A DNA stretch of 64,000 bases from Petaurus breviceps papuanus (GCA_028583685.1 JAMXIF010001253.1:87455146-87519145); one strand, 5' to 3'. Counted from the stretch's first letter, positions 24,005 to 34,735 are shown. The notes: a model not told the origin generated them from the letters alone. Translations and numbers: made by a program.

Positions 24005-24940
24005 GAGAAACATGGATCTGAGGAAATGTCATAATAGGAAAGGCTAAAAATGTGACAGAGCTAGTAAAAAAGAGAAATGGTGAACTCTGGGACATGAAAA
24101 TGTTATCTTTGTGTCCAGTATGTTTCAGAGTCAAAGAGCAATGTATTCATAATTATCTTCCTTATTTTGAAGACCAGTGTGTAGTTCATCAGTGCCTTCC
24201 CACTGATAGTATGAGAAAGAAAGGTTCTAACAGTTAGCTGGCTGGAGGAAAAGGCCACACCCTCTGGATGAGAAAAATTGCCAAAAATGATGGTCTGTGA
24301 GATAAAATGATCATTTCCTTCTTGAAAATTGTGTAGTTCGGGTAGATAGTGTAGGAGGTGTAAGGGTTACAGAGAGAATTAGGTGTAAGAATAACAAGGT
24401 AGAGTGGGAGGATAGTGTTTAGGGCAGATGGTAATGCAAAGTATCATGGCTGTATTGTAAAGAGTATTTTAAAGCTGGTTAAAAAGATCATTTTAAAACT
24501 GAAGAAAATGGCTGAAAGTTTTTATTTTAAAATAATTTCTGTGCAGGAAAGACACTACATTTATTATTTTAAAAATAAGGAATAGTGACATATTTCCAAA
24601 ACAAAATATATTTTTGACCCTGTTAACAAAATGCATGGGTGATGAGAAAGCCTATGGAGATTGGAACTAAGAATTTGTGGCTATTCTGGGTAAATCAGTG
24701 TAATTAGTAATTAATGCCTGCACCTGGTTCTACCTTTTTTTCTAGTAAATATTTTTTTGGGACAGCAGTGACTTAAAAAATAAGTAAAGCAGAATGGTAT
24801 GAGGGGAATGCAGACAAAATATAGTTTTTTCCTGCTCAAAAGGATAATTATTTTGTGGGCCATTTTTCCTTAGATCATAGCCGTACTGCCTATAGCAGTT
24901 GTATTTATACACCAAGGTAAGGCTTACATATAATTAATAA
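24005..24940. other. No recognisable feature
   Basis: AT-rich sequence between the tRNA-like pseudogene and the next MIR copy. The 61-codon frame at 24052-24237 has no motif. Confidence 0.5.
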
Positions 24941-24944
24941 TAAT

Positions 24945-25175
24945 AATATTCATAAGAACATTTTAAGATTTGCAAACTGCTTTACATATTTTATCTCATT
25001 TGATCCTCCCTACAATTTGTGAGATAGCTACTATTATGATTCTTTCCATTTTACATGAGGAAACTGAGGTTTAGAAAGGTTGAATGACTTGCCCAGTATC
25101 ACATAACTAGGAAGTGTTTTAGGCAGGATTTGAACTCATGCCTTACTGAGTCCAAGTCCAGAGCTCTATTCAAGT
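24945..25175 (-). mobile_element. MIR, antisense
   Basis: 'aagatttgcaaactgcttta', 'ccattttacatgaggaaact', 'gaatgacttgcccagtatca' and 'ggatttgaactcatgcctta' give a nearly complete reversed MIR/CORE-SINE. Confidence 0.7.
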
Positions 25176-25289
25176 ATGTGCTATAGCACAATAAGAAGAC
25201 CAAATTTTAGTCTCAGATTTGACACTTACAGCCTTAGTTTCCTCACACAGATACATTTGTGTAAGTACACATATAGATAAATATGTAGA

Positions 25290-25311
25290 TTATATATATA
25301 TATATATATAT
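25290..25311. repeat. (TA)n microsatellite
   Basis: Eleven TA dinucleotides in an AT-rich stretch. Confidence 0.9.
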
Positions 25312-25374
25312 GTATAACCATACTTGGATTATCTTAGTAGCTATAAGGATAAAATGAGACAATATATTTATGAT

Positions 25375-25625
25375 TAATAATAATTACCATTTATGGGGCT
25401 TTTACCGTGTTCCAGACACTGTACTAAACACCTTACAATTATTACCACATTCGATTCTCAGAACAATCCTATTGTGCTATTATTATCTCCATTTTATAGT
25501 TGAGGAAACTGAGGAAACAGAGGTCCAGGTGACTTGTCAAGGGTCACACAGTAAATGTCTGAGGTCACATTTGAACTCAGGTTTTCCTGACTCCAAGCCC
25601 AGGGCCCTATCCACTATACCACAAA
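25375..25625 (-). mobile_element. MIR/CORE-SINE, antisense
   Basis: 'aataattaccatttatgggg', 'ctccattttatagttgagga', 'gtgacttgtcaagggtcaca', 'tttgaactcaggttttcctg' and 'ccactataccac' are the full element in reverse. The 90-codon plus-strand frame here is a by-product of the repeat. Confidence 0.7.
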
Positions 25626-25839
25626 TTAAGTGGTTGCCCTGAGAAAACTTACTTGTCCAAAAATATCATCCCCACTGGTCTGCAGAATTACTGAAATTTC
25701 ACATTAGAGATTTATTCTTTTGGTTTAAGGTATTTATACTCTCCAAGAGTCTTTTGATAAAATGCAGATATCCTTCCTGGGAGTGGAATAATGCATTAAG
25801 TCATTAGCACATGAAATAGCTCATGGGATCATAGATCCA

Positions 25840-25955
25840 GAATGAACCTCAGAGCCCAATCCCCTCATTTTACAGATGAGAGAACTGAAACCCAATGACT
25901 TACTCAAGGTCAAATAGGTAGTGGTGACTTGAACCCGGATTGTTAGGCTTCAAAT
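25840..25955 (-). mobile_element. MIR-related repeat, antisense
   Basis: 'cccctcattttacagatgag' and 'cttactcaaggtcaaatagg' show the reversed MIR-type 3' part and core. Confidence 0.45.
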
Positions 25956-26141
25956 CTCATCACAATCATCAAATGTTTTCCTTCATGGCATCTGAAAGTC
26001 ATATGCCGAGAAGATGGAAATTCTGGTGGGGAAAGAGAACAGACAATTCTGGAACACGTTATAGTTCCCAGGAGAGCAAAACTGCATGGGTTGTTTCAGT
26101 GGGAAATTTCTAACTAGTTGGGATTGGATAGGTGGGATGCC

Positions 26142-26383
26142 AAGGATAGCTAGGTGGTGCAGTGGATAGAGTGCCAGGTCTAGAGTAAGGAAGCCTCATC
26201 CTTCTGAGTTCAAATCTAGCCTCAGACTCATACTAGCTGGGCAAGTCCCTTAAACTCATCTGTAAAACGAGCTGGAGGTGGAAATGGCAAACTATTTTGG
26301 TGCTTTTGCCAAGAAAACCCTAAATGGGACCATGCAGCTTTGGATAAGACTGAAAACAACTGGACAATAACAACAATAAGGCA
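26142..26383 (+). mobile_element. MAR1-type CORE-SINE with RTE-like tail
   Basis: Head 'ctaggtggtgcagtggatag', core 'gagttcaaatctagcctcag', then 'ggcaaactattttggtgctt', 'gccaagaaaaccctaaatgg' and 'aagactgaaaacaactgg'. Imperfect flanking repeats (ggtgggatgcc and ggcaggatgcc) look like a decayed target-site duplication. Confidence 0.75.
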
Positions 26384-26389
26384 GGATGC

Positions 26390-28560
26390 CCAGCCATTGA
26401 TTGGATTAGAGGAGGAAAGACAGGTAGGAAAGGTGGAACTCTGAAAACAAACTTCTTTATAGATTTGCCCAGAAAATTTGCTGTGTACTGTAGCTGGTGT
26501 TCCATAAATGTTGCCAATGCCATGATGTTTAAAAAAATACATAGGCTTAAGGAAAATTGGGCTTAAAAGAAATCAGTGTATGCTATCTTCATTTGGGGCT
26601 TTTTAATGTCATTTGCAAGTATGATTAGGAATAGGATTACTTGGTGTGTACTAATGTTCATTTGCGTTGTTTAGCTTATTTATGTAGTGCCTACCACTAT
26701 TGTACTTTGACAAGTATAGTGTTTTAGCTTCCTTCCACACTCCACACTCAGAGCTGTTATTGATTTAAAAGGGAGATCCCGACACAGAGGGGAGATTTTC
26801 ATTTTGGAGGTGTTGAGCCAGAAATTACTTGGGTTGAAAAAATATAGATGTCATTTTGTTTACTTGAACATGGCCCAAATTTTGTGCATTACATAAAAAT
26901 AAGCATAACTAGAAAAAGAAGAGGGTACTCATTGTAACATCTGTGTACTAATTATTATTAGCACCGCTAATCCAAAGAGCTTTATCATTGACATGATACC
27001 TGTATCATCACCTGATGCAAGCATTCATAAGTAAAAGGTCTTCACTATTTTTAGTCTAATTAAAAGATGAGCCCAGAGATGTATATCCACATTTCCAAAG
27101 CTAGCCCATTAGTCCAAAGCTAGACCATTTATAAATGTGAATATGAAAAAAGTGCTATTATGTGTTTAATTTTCAGTCCTCTTTTCATATAAAACAAAAA
27201 TAGACACTCATAAATAGTAGTTGTTATGAAAACAAAAATCTTGCTGGCTGCACCATCATAATTACAGGGAAATATAGGAAGATTTTTCAAGCAAACAACT
27301 TTTAAAGACAGGAGATCAGCTTTTGTTAAAAACAGAAACTTACTGCCAGCCTTACAGTATCTGGCAACGGAAGGCTTAATAGACAAAACGAAGTAGACTC
27401 AGGTGAGATTTGTGGTGGCAGATTGCAGACAACTTAAGAATTACCATAAAGGGTCGGTCCCATGGTTCAGCTTGCCCAATCTTCTGTTTCTAATGGTGGT
27501 ACTAAGTTGTGAGAAGAAATCGTTTTCTCCTTCCCAATGTCAATATTAAAAGGTGTTATCACACTTGGGGAGGCAAGGCAGTTGAGCTGTGGGGGCAGGA
27601 AGGCAGCAGCTGTCCTAATGAGGGCACTAGTCTCTCTCCTACTGTGAGCTTGCCTGCAGGCAGCAGATAAAAGCAGGGAAAGCCAGAACCTGTGGGCTGT
27701 GTTCCCAGGCTGGCCCACTCCACTGTGGTTGAAAAAGCTGATTATCCTTTGGGAGAAAGAGAGAAAGAGCTAAGTGAGATATCTGCATGGCAGAACAGTG
27801 TGACTCCAGGGGTTCTGATGTTCCTAGGTAGTTTTTCCTTTGTTCTTCTATGTTGTATGTCCTGGGGGAAGTCTTGTGTGCCAGGCCTCACTGTGAGCTG
27901 CTTGTGGTCTTAAACATAGAAAACAATAAAGGATTTGGGCAATAACAACTCTGAGTTGTTGACAAGGTTAGCAAGAATTGTTATCTTAACAACAGTTTCT
28001 GAGATCTTCCCTAAACTCAGGGGTGTGCTTGTGCCAAAGGTCATGGAATTCAAGCTGTAACACCAGTGTGTCATGGAGAATTCCTTCCACACTACTAAGG
28101 GTTATGGCCAGGTGAGCCCTGATGGAGGTGAGACACATGAAAGGTGATTAGAAAAAGGAATGGTTTGCTTGGTTTGTGCTGATATAGGTGCCCATGAAGA
28201 TGGGCAGTTGCTACTGCTTAATACCACCATTTTTTCCTTGGCCATTTTTCTTTCCTTTTTAAAAAACTTAATGACCTTTTAAAACATCACATTCTTGAGT
28301 ATATGTATATAGATATATCTATATCTGTCTGTCTGTCTATTTATCTATCTATCTATCCCCTCCTCAGCGACTCTTCCATTATAACAGTTTTTTTATAAGT
28401 TCCTCAATACCAATGAACTCTTTGACCATATGATACAAAGTACATATAATTAAAAGCACATATAATATTAAAAGCCCACTCTGTGGTTGAAGAGAGTGAG
28501 GTGCATTTTCTTATCTATTCTTCAGGGACAACTTTGGCCATTATAATTATGAAGTGTCCA
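26390..28560. other. No gene recognised
   Basis: AT-rich sequence with a short TCTG/TCTA tract around 28314-28360. Open frames at 27467-27718, 27692-27913 and 27129-27386 lack recognisable motifs. Confidence 0.5.
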
Positions 28561-28564
28561 GGTT

Positions 28565-29880
28565 GGATTTTTGTGGGTTTTTTTTTTTTTTTGGTTTGCT
28601 ATTGTTCCTTCTGTTTATATCATTGTAATAATTGTTTGTATTGTTTTTCTGGTTCTGCTTAGTTTCTGCTTCATCAGTTTAAACATAGTCTTCCTATGTT
28701 TTTCTAAATTTTTCATATTAGTTACTTCTTATGGCTTAGTAGTTATAATAGTTAACATTTACATAGGGCTTGTTATGTACCAGGCACTGTGCTGAGCATC
28801 TTACAATTATATCTCGTTTTATCCTCAAAACAACCCTGTGAGGTAGATGTAGTCATAATTCCCATTTTATAGATGAGGAAAGTGAGGCAAACAGGTTAAG
28901 CGTCTGACCCAGGGTCACATAGCTAGTAAATGCCTGAGGCTAGATTTGAATTTATGTCTTCCTGACTCCAGGTGCAGCATTCTGTCCACTGAGCCACCTA
29001 GCTGCCACAGTATTGTATTATATTTATATAAAACAAATTATTTAGTCATTCCCTAATCAGTGGTCACATTTATAATTTTATAATTTAATGGATTTACATA
29101 TGGAAGGAACATTAGAGGTCATCTAATTCAACACCCTTCATTTTGTAGCTAATGAAACTGAAAGTCAAATAAGTTATGTAAGTGCAGAGCCCAGACTTAA
29201 ATTGAGATCTGCATGATATTTTCTACCACACCATGATGATAAAAGGATGTATTAGAAGTGGGGTATCTATATTTCTCAGGTTGTTGGGTTTTTTTTTTTT
29301 TTTTTGCTTTCACAAAATGTGCTGCTATAATTATATTGGTGTATATAGGACCTTTCTTTCTGTCATGGACTTTCTTGGGGTATATGTCTAGCAATGGGAT
29401 CTCTGGGTCAGAGGATCTGGATATTATATATTCTTCACTCCACCTCTTTTGTGGCATAATTCCAAATGCTTTTGAGAAAAGGTGAACCAGTTGCAGGTCT
29501 ATAACCAGTGTACTCATGTGCCTATCTTTTCACAATGACTTCAACATTGACAATTTTTCTCATCTTTGCCAATTTTTTTGTTGTTGTGAGGAGAAAACTA
29601 TTTTAATTTCTCTTATTATTATAAATGATTTGGAAATATATTTAATAGTTTTAAATGCTTCTTTTGAAAATTGTTTGATCATGTCATTTGACTACTAATC
29701 CATTGAGGAAAGTCTTATGATTATATATTTGTGTTAATTTCCTTTATATTTTGGATGCAAGATGTTATTCTTTTTGTTTCAAAGGTAATGGAATTAGACT
29801 TTCTTAGTTTTTTCTGATTTAGTATTTATGATGCAGTCATGGTCTTTTTCAAGAAACCTAGAACATTTGTTATCGTTAAG
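28565..29880 (-). mobile_element. Marsupial L1 3' region, antisense, interrupted
   Basis: Plus-strand text such as 'tttttctggttctgcttagt', 'ttggtgtatataggaccttt', 'ggggtatatgtctagcaatg', 'ggatctctgggtcagaggat' and 'tgtgttaatttcctttatat' is the complement of the L1 3' untranslated/coding end common in mammals. A MIR (28745-29010) and a second MIR-like piece (29100-29230) break it up. The open frames at 29197-29517 and 29258-29485 are decayed L1 sequence. Confidence 0.7.
28745..29010 (-). mobile_element. MIR/CORE-SINE inside the L1, antisense
   Basis: 'agttaacatttacatagggc', 'taccaggcactgtgctgagc', 'cattttatagatgaggaaag', 'ctgacccagggtcacatagc' and 'ccacctagctgcc' form a nearly full-length reversed element flanked on both sides by L1 sequence. 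Confidence 0.7.
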
Positions 29881-30049
29881 AAGGGCAGTTTCTTCCTAGA
29901 ATGGACAGTTCTTTTGATGAAGGATGGATGCCTCCTGATAGGAAGATATCAGTAGTATAAAGTGAAGTTTATCCTCATTAAAAGGGGTACATGTGTGTAT
30001 CAACAATGCCATATTCACAATGCCTATAGAGATTACAAATATGCTGATA

Positions 30050-30707
30050 TAATTATCCATCACAAAATATGTCATGCTTGCCATATGGGGAAATAAACTA
30101 GAAAATTTATTAAGATGCCAAAAGACTGAGTCCCAAAACCAGAAAGTGAAAGCCATCAGAGTAGTTATGACATTGGTACAGGTAGATAAAGTAGAAAGCA
30201 CCCACATTTTCAAGCCTTTAAAACAGAACAGGCTACCTCAGGCAAAGGTCCTCCTCTCCCCATGCACAGCAACCACCCAGCGTCCTGGAAGCGCGCTCCC
30301 AGCAGCTCCGGCCCCTGGCAGTCCTCAGCAGGAGTCCTTAGCAGAAAGTCCTTAGCAGTCCTAACTCCAAAAGGGCTTCGCACTGCCGCTGCCTCTGCTG
30401 CTGCGCCGCCGTCGCCACCACCGCCAGCCACCTCAGGAACGCTAGCTTGGCTTTCGCTTTCTCTGGCTTTCACTTTCGCTTGCTCCGCCCCTTCCTGCTA
30501 CGTCAGCACGTCCAATGGGGCATGGAAGATCTTTAAATCCCATAACCCTTACATTTGGCCCCAAGATCTTTCATGTCCCTTACTTGGCAAAAATACAGTA
30601 GGAATAACTGGTGTCAACAAAATTTTACAACAATATAACAAGAATAGCACACAATAAACACAGAAAACCATATTTTAGGGTGGGGCTTGAGCACAAGCTC
30701 CCCATCA
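30050..30707 (-). mobile_element. LTR of the ERV-L-like fossil
   Basis: The minus strand starts TGATGGGGAGC right after a G-rich polypurine tract, as a 3' LTR should. An AATAAA polyadenylation word lies at 30112-30107, about 600 bases in, and a CpG- and GC-rich stretch (about 30262-30510) lies before it. That stretch contains CCG/GCT-type triplet runs near 30380-30425. The distal CA end and the flanking host duplication could not be fixed by eye. Confidence 0.65.
30450..30516 (-). promoter_or_regulatory. LTR promoter-like cluster: inverted CCAAT, CRE-like, GC box, two IRF/ISRE-type words
   Basis: On the minus strand, in order: ATTGG (30516-30512), CTGACGTA (30506-30499, CRE-like), GGGGCGGAGC (30491-30482, Sp1-type GC box), GAAAGTGAAAGC (30477-30466) and GAAAGCGAAAGC (30461-30450). 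Both of the last two match GAAANNGAAANN exactly. No good TATA box follows; TTTAAA lies upstream at about 30530. The words are seen directly; that they bind factors or respond to interferon is inference. Confidence 0.55.
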
Positions 30708-30722
30708 TTCCCCCCACCCTGA
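30708..30722 (-). other. Polypurine tract before the 3' LTR
   Basis: The minus strand reads GGGTGGGGGGAA directly before the LTR's first TG, as expected for the plus-strand primer of a retrovirus. It fixes the LTR start at 30707. Confidence 0.65.
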
Positions 30723-31031
30723 ACAAATGGGGCCCCAAAATCTTGTGGTAAGGGGTGAAGATCTCTTCTTCTATGGCTACTTGCTGCTGAAATCGGATGT
30801 AGAGCTGTCCCTGTCCTAAGGGGTCCCATTTGAGAGGTCAGTTCTTAATATGCTTGATGCCAGGTCCAAGGGTGACACATCACAGTTGCAGACAGGGGGT
30901 GACATCCAGCTTAAGCTATCAGGCATCTACAGATGGAGGGTACCAAGCCTGTGGAAACAAATCTAACAAACAAGGTGAACAAACAAAAAATCAAGAAGAA
31001 GCAAAGAGACAATAACCAGACTATTGTAGCC

Positions 31032-31688
31032 TCACTCACGGTAGAATAAATGACTTAAGGGTACAATTTTGTAATCATCTTCTCCAGAATAAACAATAGT
31101 TACAGTGTTATCCTTCCCATAGGCTATAATCTCTGCAGCCTTTAGAACATCATCTGGCTTCCGTTTTACCCATACTTTAGCTCCTGATTTTATTCTATCA
31201 GTAGAACCAAATCCTTCAGTTCCTGTGACAGTTATTTTGGAAGGAGGGTCAGTTTTTACAAGTGGCATTGTTTTACAAGGAACGATAATCACTTGAACTA
31301 TCCTATCATTCTTGTGAATCTGTATGGGCCCTTCACCTAAATTCTGGAATGTTACAACAATTTCTCCTTGATAATTAGAATCTATTACTCCAGCCAATAC
31401 ATGTATTCCTTGAGCTGCTAATCCTGATTTGGGTAAAATCTGTCCAAAGTGATTTTTAGGGATTCTTATGCATATCCCAGTGGAAATTTTTCTTACTTCT
31501 TTCCTGTCCAACCAAAAGTCCTCTAAACAATGTAAATCATACCCTACTGAACCAGGTGGTCCTGGGTACGGTGCTGGGACATCTGGCCTCAAGGTCCAAT
31601 ACTCAATATTTGGGATCTTGTGTGTTTGTTGTTTTCTAATTTGCAGATTGGGGGTCATCATTCTGGCTAGAGGTGTACTTCCTCCCAA
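31032..31688 (-). CDS. Endogenous retroviral dUTPase segment (ERV-L type)
   Basis: A 218-residue frame that looks whole over the dUTPase domain. dUTPases hydrolyse dUTP to dUMP and keep uracil out of viral DNA. The five family motifs are visible in order: PGSVGYDL (45-52), PKSGLAAQGI (86-95), AGVIDSNYQGEI (99-110, with the Asp and Tyr that bind deoxyuridine), KNDRIVQVII (126-135) and GTEGFGSTD (156-164). A tail of about 50 residues follows (KVWVKRKPDD ... VPLSHLFY). It resembles small SH3/Tudor-like barrels such as the integrase C-terminal domain, by eye only. The nominal first codon is not ATG, which fits a segment of a longer pol polyprotein. A WSINE1-like SINE lies just upstream. Expression or a host role is unknown. 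Confidence 0.85.
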   Translation of the reverse strand: MGGSTPLARMMTPNLQIRKQQTHKIPNIEYWTLRPDVPAPYPGPPGSVGYDLHCLEDFWLDRKEVRKISTGICIRIPKNHFGQILPKSGLAAQGIHVLAGVIDSNYQGEIVVTFQNLGEGPIQIHKNDRIVQVIIVPCKTMPLVKTDPPSKITVTGTEGFGSTDRIKSGAKVWVKRKPDDVLKAAEIIAYGKDNTVTIVYSGEDDYKIVPLSHLFYRE

Positions 31689-31708
31689 TGGTCTATATAA
31701 CCCTTACA

Positions 31709-31878
31709 ATGTGGGGCAGCTAGGTGGTTCAGTGAATACAGCACCGGCCCTGGAGTCAGGAGGACCTGAGTTCAAATCTGGCCTCAGACACTTAACACTT
31801 ACTAGCCATGTGACCTTGGGCAAGTCATTTAACCCCAATTGCCCTGCCCTTCCCCCTCCAAAAAAGTAAAAAAAACCC
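31709..31878 (+). mobile_element. A-tailed SINE (WSINE1-like) beside the ERV
   Basis: Starts 'ggggcagctaggtggttcag', continues 'ggagtcaggaggacctgagt', 'gccatgtgaccttgggcaag' and ends in an A-rich tail. It abuts the upstream edge of the dUTPase frame in the opposite orientation. No clear target-site duplication is seen. The open frames at 31468-31869 and 31704-31901 partly derive from it. Confidence 0.85.
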
Positions 31879-31879
31879 C

Positions 31880-32230
31880 AAAAGTGGTATATGAGTATCA
31901 CTATTCTAGAATTCCACCAATGATAGTCTTTGATAATGAATTCTGCCAGGTGAGAACCATCTTATACTTAGAGGAGGTAGTATGTAAAATAGTATTTAGA
32001 GCAGGTTTGAATGAAAGCTTAAAGGTCTGCTTAACAAGGCAACCTCTATGTGGGAATTATCTGATAGTATTAATTAATTAATGTCAATATAGTTGAATGC
32101 CTAGAAGACAGAAAAAGGATTGAATTTAGGATTGGCAATGGAGTTCCTAGAGTAATAGGAGAGCTCTGACTATTTAGCTAGGAGTTAGCCAGAATTTGTA
32201 TTCCCTCATAAGATCGAGTTCTTGCCTCAT
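31880..32230. other. Unassigned stretch between SINE and L2
   Basis: No gene or named repeat seen. It carries the first copy of a 55-bp direct repeat (32119-32173). It could be further ERV sequence or host flank; I cannot tell. Confidence 0.4.
32119..32173 (+). repeat. 55-bp direct repeat, copy 1 (copy 2 at 32900-32954)
   Basis: The 55 bases match 32900-32954 with about four differences (both contain 'aatggagttccta' and 'taggagagctctgactat'). The second copy sits inside L2 coding sequence, where it replaces the expected L2 text. Confidence 0.8.
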
Positions 32231-34078
32231 ATTTTACTGAAAAAATCGAGGCTTTCTCTGAGAGTTCTTGCTTGCTCCCTCTTCTTCATCTTACATCACT
32301 CACACACCTTCTGCCACTATCTCCTCTTTACCCCTGTCTCAACTGAAGAGACCTTCCTTCTCCTTGCCAAGGTAAGCCCTTCTACATGCACATGGGATCC
32401 CAGTCCATCTTCTTTTCTTCAGCAGATGCCCCCCTCTTTTCATTCCCAATCTCTTAGATATCTTGTCTCTTCCTGTCTCCTGTCTGCTTCCCTATTCCCT
32501 ATTCCATGTCTCCCTCATCCTCAAAAAAAAAAACCCCAAAAAACCTCCCTGCTAGCTATCATTCTATATCTCTCCTCCCTTTTGTGGCCAAACTTCTTGA
32601 GAAGTCTGTCTGCACTAGATGGTTTTCACTTCCTTGTCTCTCACCTTCTTCTTAACTCTCTGTAGTTTGGTTTCTGTCCTCCTCATTCAACTGAAACTGC
32701 TCTCTCCCAAGTTATTGATGCTATCTTAATTGTCCAATCCAATGTCCTTTTCTCAATCCTTCATCCTTTCTATAGTCTTTGATATTGTTGATTACCCACT
32801 CCTTGATATTTTCTTCTCTCTAGGTTTTTATGACATTGTTCTCTCTTAATTCTCTTACCTGACTACTTCCTAGTTTCCTTTGCTAGGTTATGCCCACTAA
32901 TTGAATTTAGTATTGGGAATGGAGTTCCTAAGGTAATAGGAGAGCTCTGACTATATGTGGATGTCCTACAGGGCTCCTGTCACCATATTCTCTTTTGCCT
33001 CTATACTCTTTTACTTGGCAATTTCATCAGCTCTCATAGATTCAATTATTGCAATGCCAATTGTTCTCAATTCTAAGTATCTAGCACTGAGGTCTCTGCT
33101 GATCTCCAGTCTTACATCTCCACCAACCTATTGAACATCTAGAATACCCTATAGACATCCTAAACTCATCATGTCCCAAATTGAAATCATTATTTCCCTC
33201 ACAAACCCTAGCACTTCCTTACTACTGTTGAGGGCACCACCATCCTACTGATCACCCAGGCTTACAACTTAGGAGTCATTCTCAACTTCTCACTCTCTTT
33301 CCCTTTCTCCCCATATACAATATGTTGCTAGTCTTGTCAATTTTAGCTTTGTAACACCTTTAAAATATTCCCCCTTCTCTCCTCTAGCATTATCACCACC
33401 CTGGTGCAGGCCCCTGTCACCTCATGCCTGGACTATTGCAATATCCTCCTGGTTGATCTACTTTCTTCAAGTCTCTCTGCACTCTAGTCCATCTTCTATT
33501 CAACTGTCAAAGTGATCTTCCTAAAGAGCAGGTCTGATCATGTCACCTCTCCTTCCCACTCATTAAACTGCACTGGCTCTCTATCACTTTCAGGATCAAA
33601 TATAAAATCGTCTAATTGTCTTTCAAAGCTCTTCAAAAGTTACCTTCCCTCCCCACCTTACAATTTTCTCACACATTGCATCTCTCCACATAGTCTGTGA
33701 TCCAGAGGCATTAACTTCCTTGCTTTTCCTCAAACAAGACATTCCATCTCTCAACTTTGGGCATTTTCACTGGCTAACCTCTGCGTCTACAATGCTTTCC
33801 CTCCTGACTTCCCTGGAGTCCTTCAAGTCCTACCTAAATTTTTTTTTCCAGGAAACCATTCTAAATTCCTCTTAATCCTGGTGCTTCCCCACTGGTGATT
33901 ATTTCCAACTTATCTTATGTATATTGTATTCATACATAGTCATTTGCATGTTGTCTCCCAGTTAAACCATAAGCTCTTTGAGAGCAGGGACTTTTTTTGT
34001 TGTTTTGTTTTTGCCTTCCTTTGTGTCACCAGTGCCTGGAATGCAGTAGATGCTTCATAAATGTGTATTGACTGACTC
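32230..34078 (+). mobile_element. L2 LINE, reverse transcriptase to 3' end
   Basis: A decayed L2 ORF2 is readable: FTPVSTEETFLLLAKVSPST (around 32330) is very like the L2 segment ahead of the RT. Then come 'acttcttgagaagtctgtct', the RT region ('tttgatattgttgattaccc', matching FDxVDHxLL) and a Leu-rich 3' coding end ('gactattgcaatatcctcct', 'gatcatgtcacctctccttc'). The 3' end 'ataagctctttgagagcagg' and 'cataaatgtgtattgactga' follows. Many stops and frameshifts. The 147-codon open frame at 32222-32665 is part of it. Confidence 0.75.
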
Positions 34079-34481
34079 ACGGGTCTTCAGTACCAGATAA
34101 TGAATATCTGTGTCACAGGATTTGGACCACTCTCAATTCCTGGATACTCTCTCTTCTCCCAATGCTAAATCATCTTCCATATTACTCCCTCTAACTGTAG
34201 ATATATCAGTCTCTGTTCTGGACCCTCTTTTCATTTCTTACTTCATTCTTTATCAATGACTTCATCAACTCTCATGGTTCGGTTGTTGTCTTTATACTGA
34301 TGATATCAGCTATAAAAATCCAGACGGTCTCTCCCCTGAGCATCACCCACTGTGGCCTGTGGACATTTCAGATTGGATGGATACCCTGCAGGAATCAAAA
34401 TGTCCAAAGCAGAACTGATTATCTTTTCCTCACAAATCCATCCATCTTTCAAACTTTCCACTTTTGGTTGAGGGAACTATC

Positions 34482-34735
34482 ATAAGGAGGATAGGTGGTA
34501 CACTGGATTGAAAGTTGGACCTGGAACCCATAAAACCTGAGTTCAAATTTGGCCTCAGATACTTACTGTGTGACCTTGGGCAAGTCTCAACTCTTCTTGC
34601 CTCAGTTTCCTCAGTTGTGAAATGGGGTTAGTAATGGCACCAATCAGGGTTGTTGTGAGGATTAAATGAAATAATATTAGCGAAGAGCTTAAGCACAATA
34701 CCAGGCACATTGTTGGTACTGAGTAAACACTTATT
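34482..34735 (+). mobile_element. CORE-SINE with MIR-type 3' part, inside L2
   Basis: 'ggataggtggtacactggat', 'aaacctgagttcaaatttgg', 'tgtgtgaccttgggcaagtc', 'gtgaaatggggttagtaatg', 'gggttgttgtgaggattaaa' and a LINE-like end 'gtactgagtaaacacttatt'. Nearly full length; same subtype as 22195-22465 and 44737-44990. Confidence 0.75.

Larger units (their letters stand above)
30050..31703 (-). mobile_element. ERV-L-like endogenous retrovirus, 3' end fossil
   Basis: Reading on the minus strand the order is a dUTPase frame (31688-31032), about 310 bases without a recognisable gene, a polypurine tract (30722-30708) and an LTR starting TG at 30707. A dUTPase at the 3' end of pol followed directly by LTR, with no env between, is the layout known for ERV-L (class III) elements such as MuERV-L and HERV-L. 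The 5' LTR, gag and most of pol are not visible, so the element as a whole is broken. The low-coordinate LTR edge is uncertain (about 29.9-30.1 kb). Its age cannot be taken from paired LTRs, but the retained CpGs and dUTPase frame suggest it is not among the oldest repeats here. Confidence 0.75.

Noticed and set aside
30262-30510. CpG-rich stretch as a host CpG-island promoter with small open frames
   Set aside because: It lies inside an LTR whose start is fixed by a polypurine tract and a viral dUTPase upstream, so the promoter-like content is better explained as retroviral. The open frames across it are GC-rich triplet by-products.
31468-31901. Open frames opposite the dUTPase and across the SINE
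   Set aside because: They are antisense shadows of the viral frame and of the tRNA-derived SINE.
32222-32665. 147-codon open frame as a gene
   Set aside because: Its readable part (FTPVSTEETFLLLAKVSPST) is L2 LINE coding sequence.
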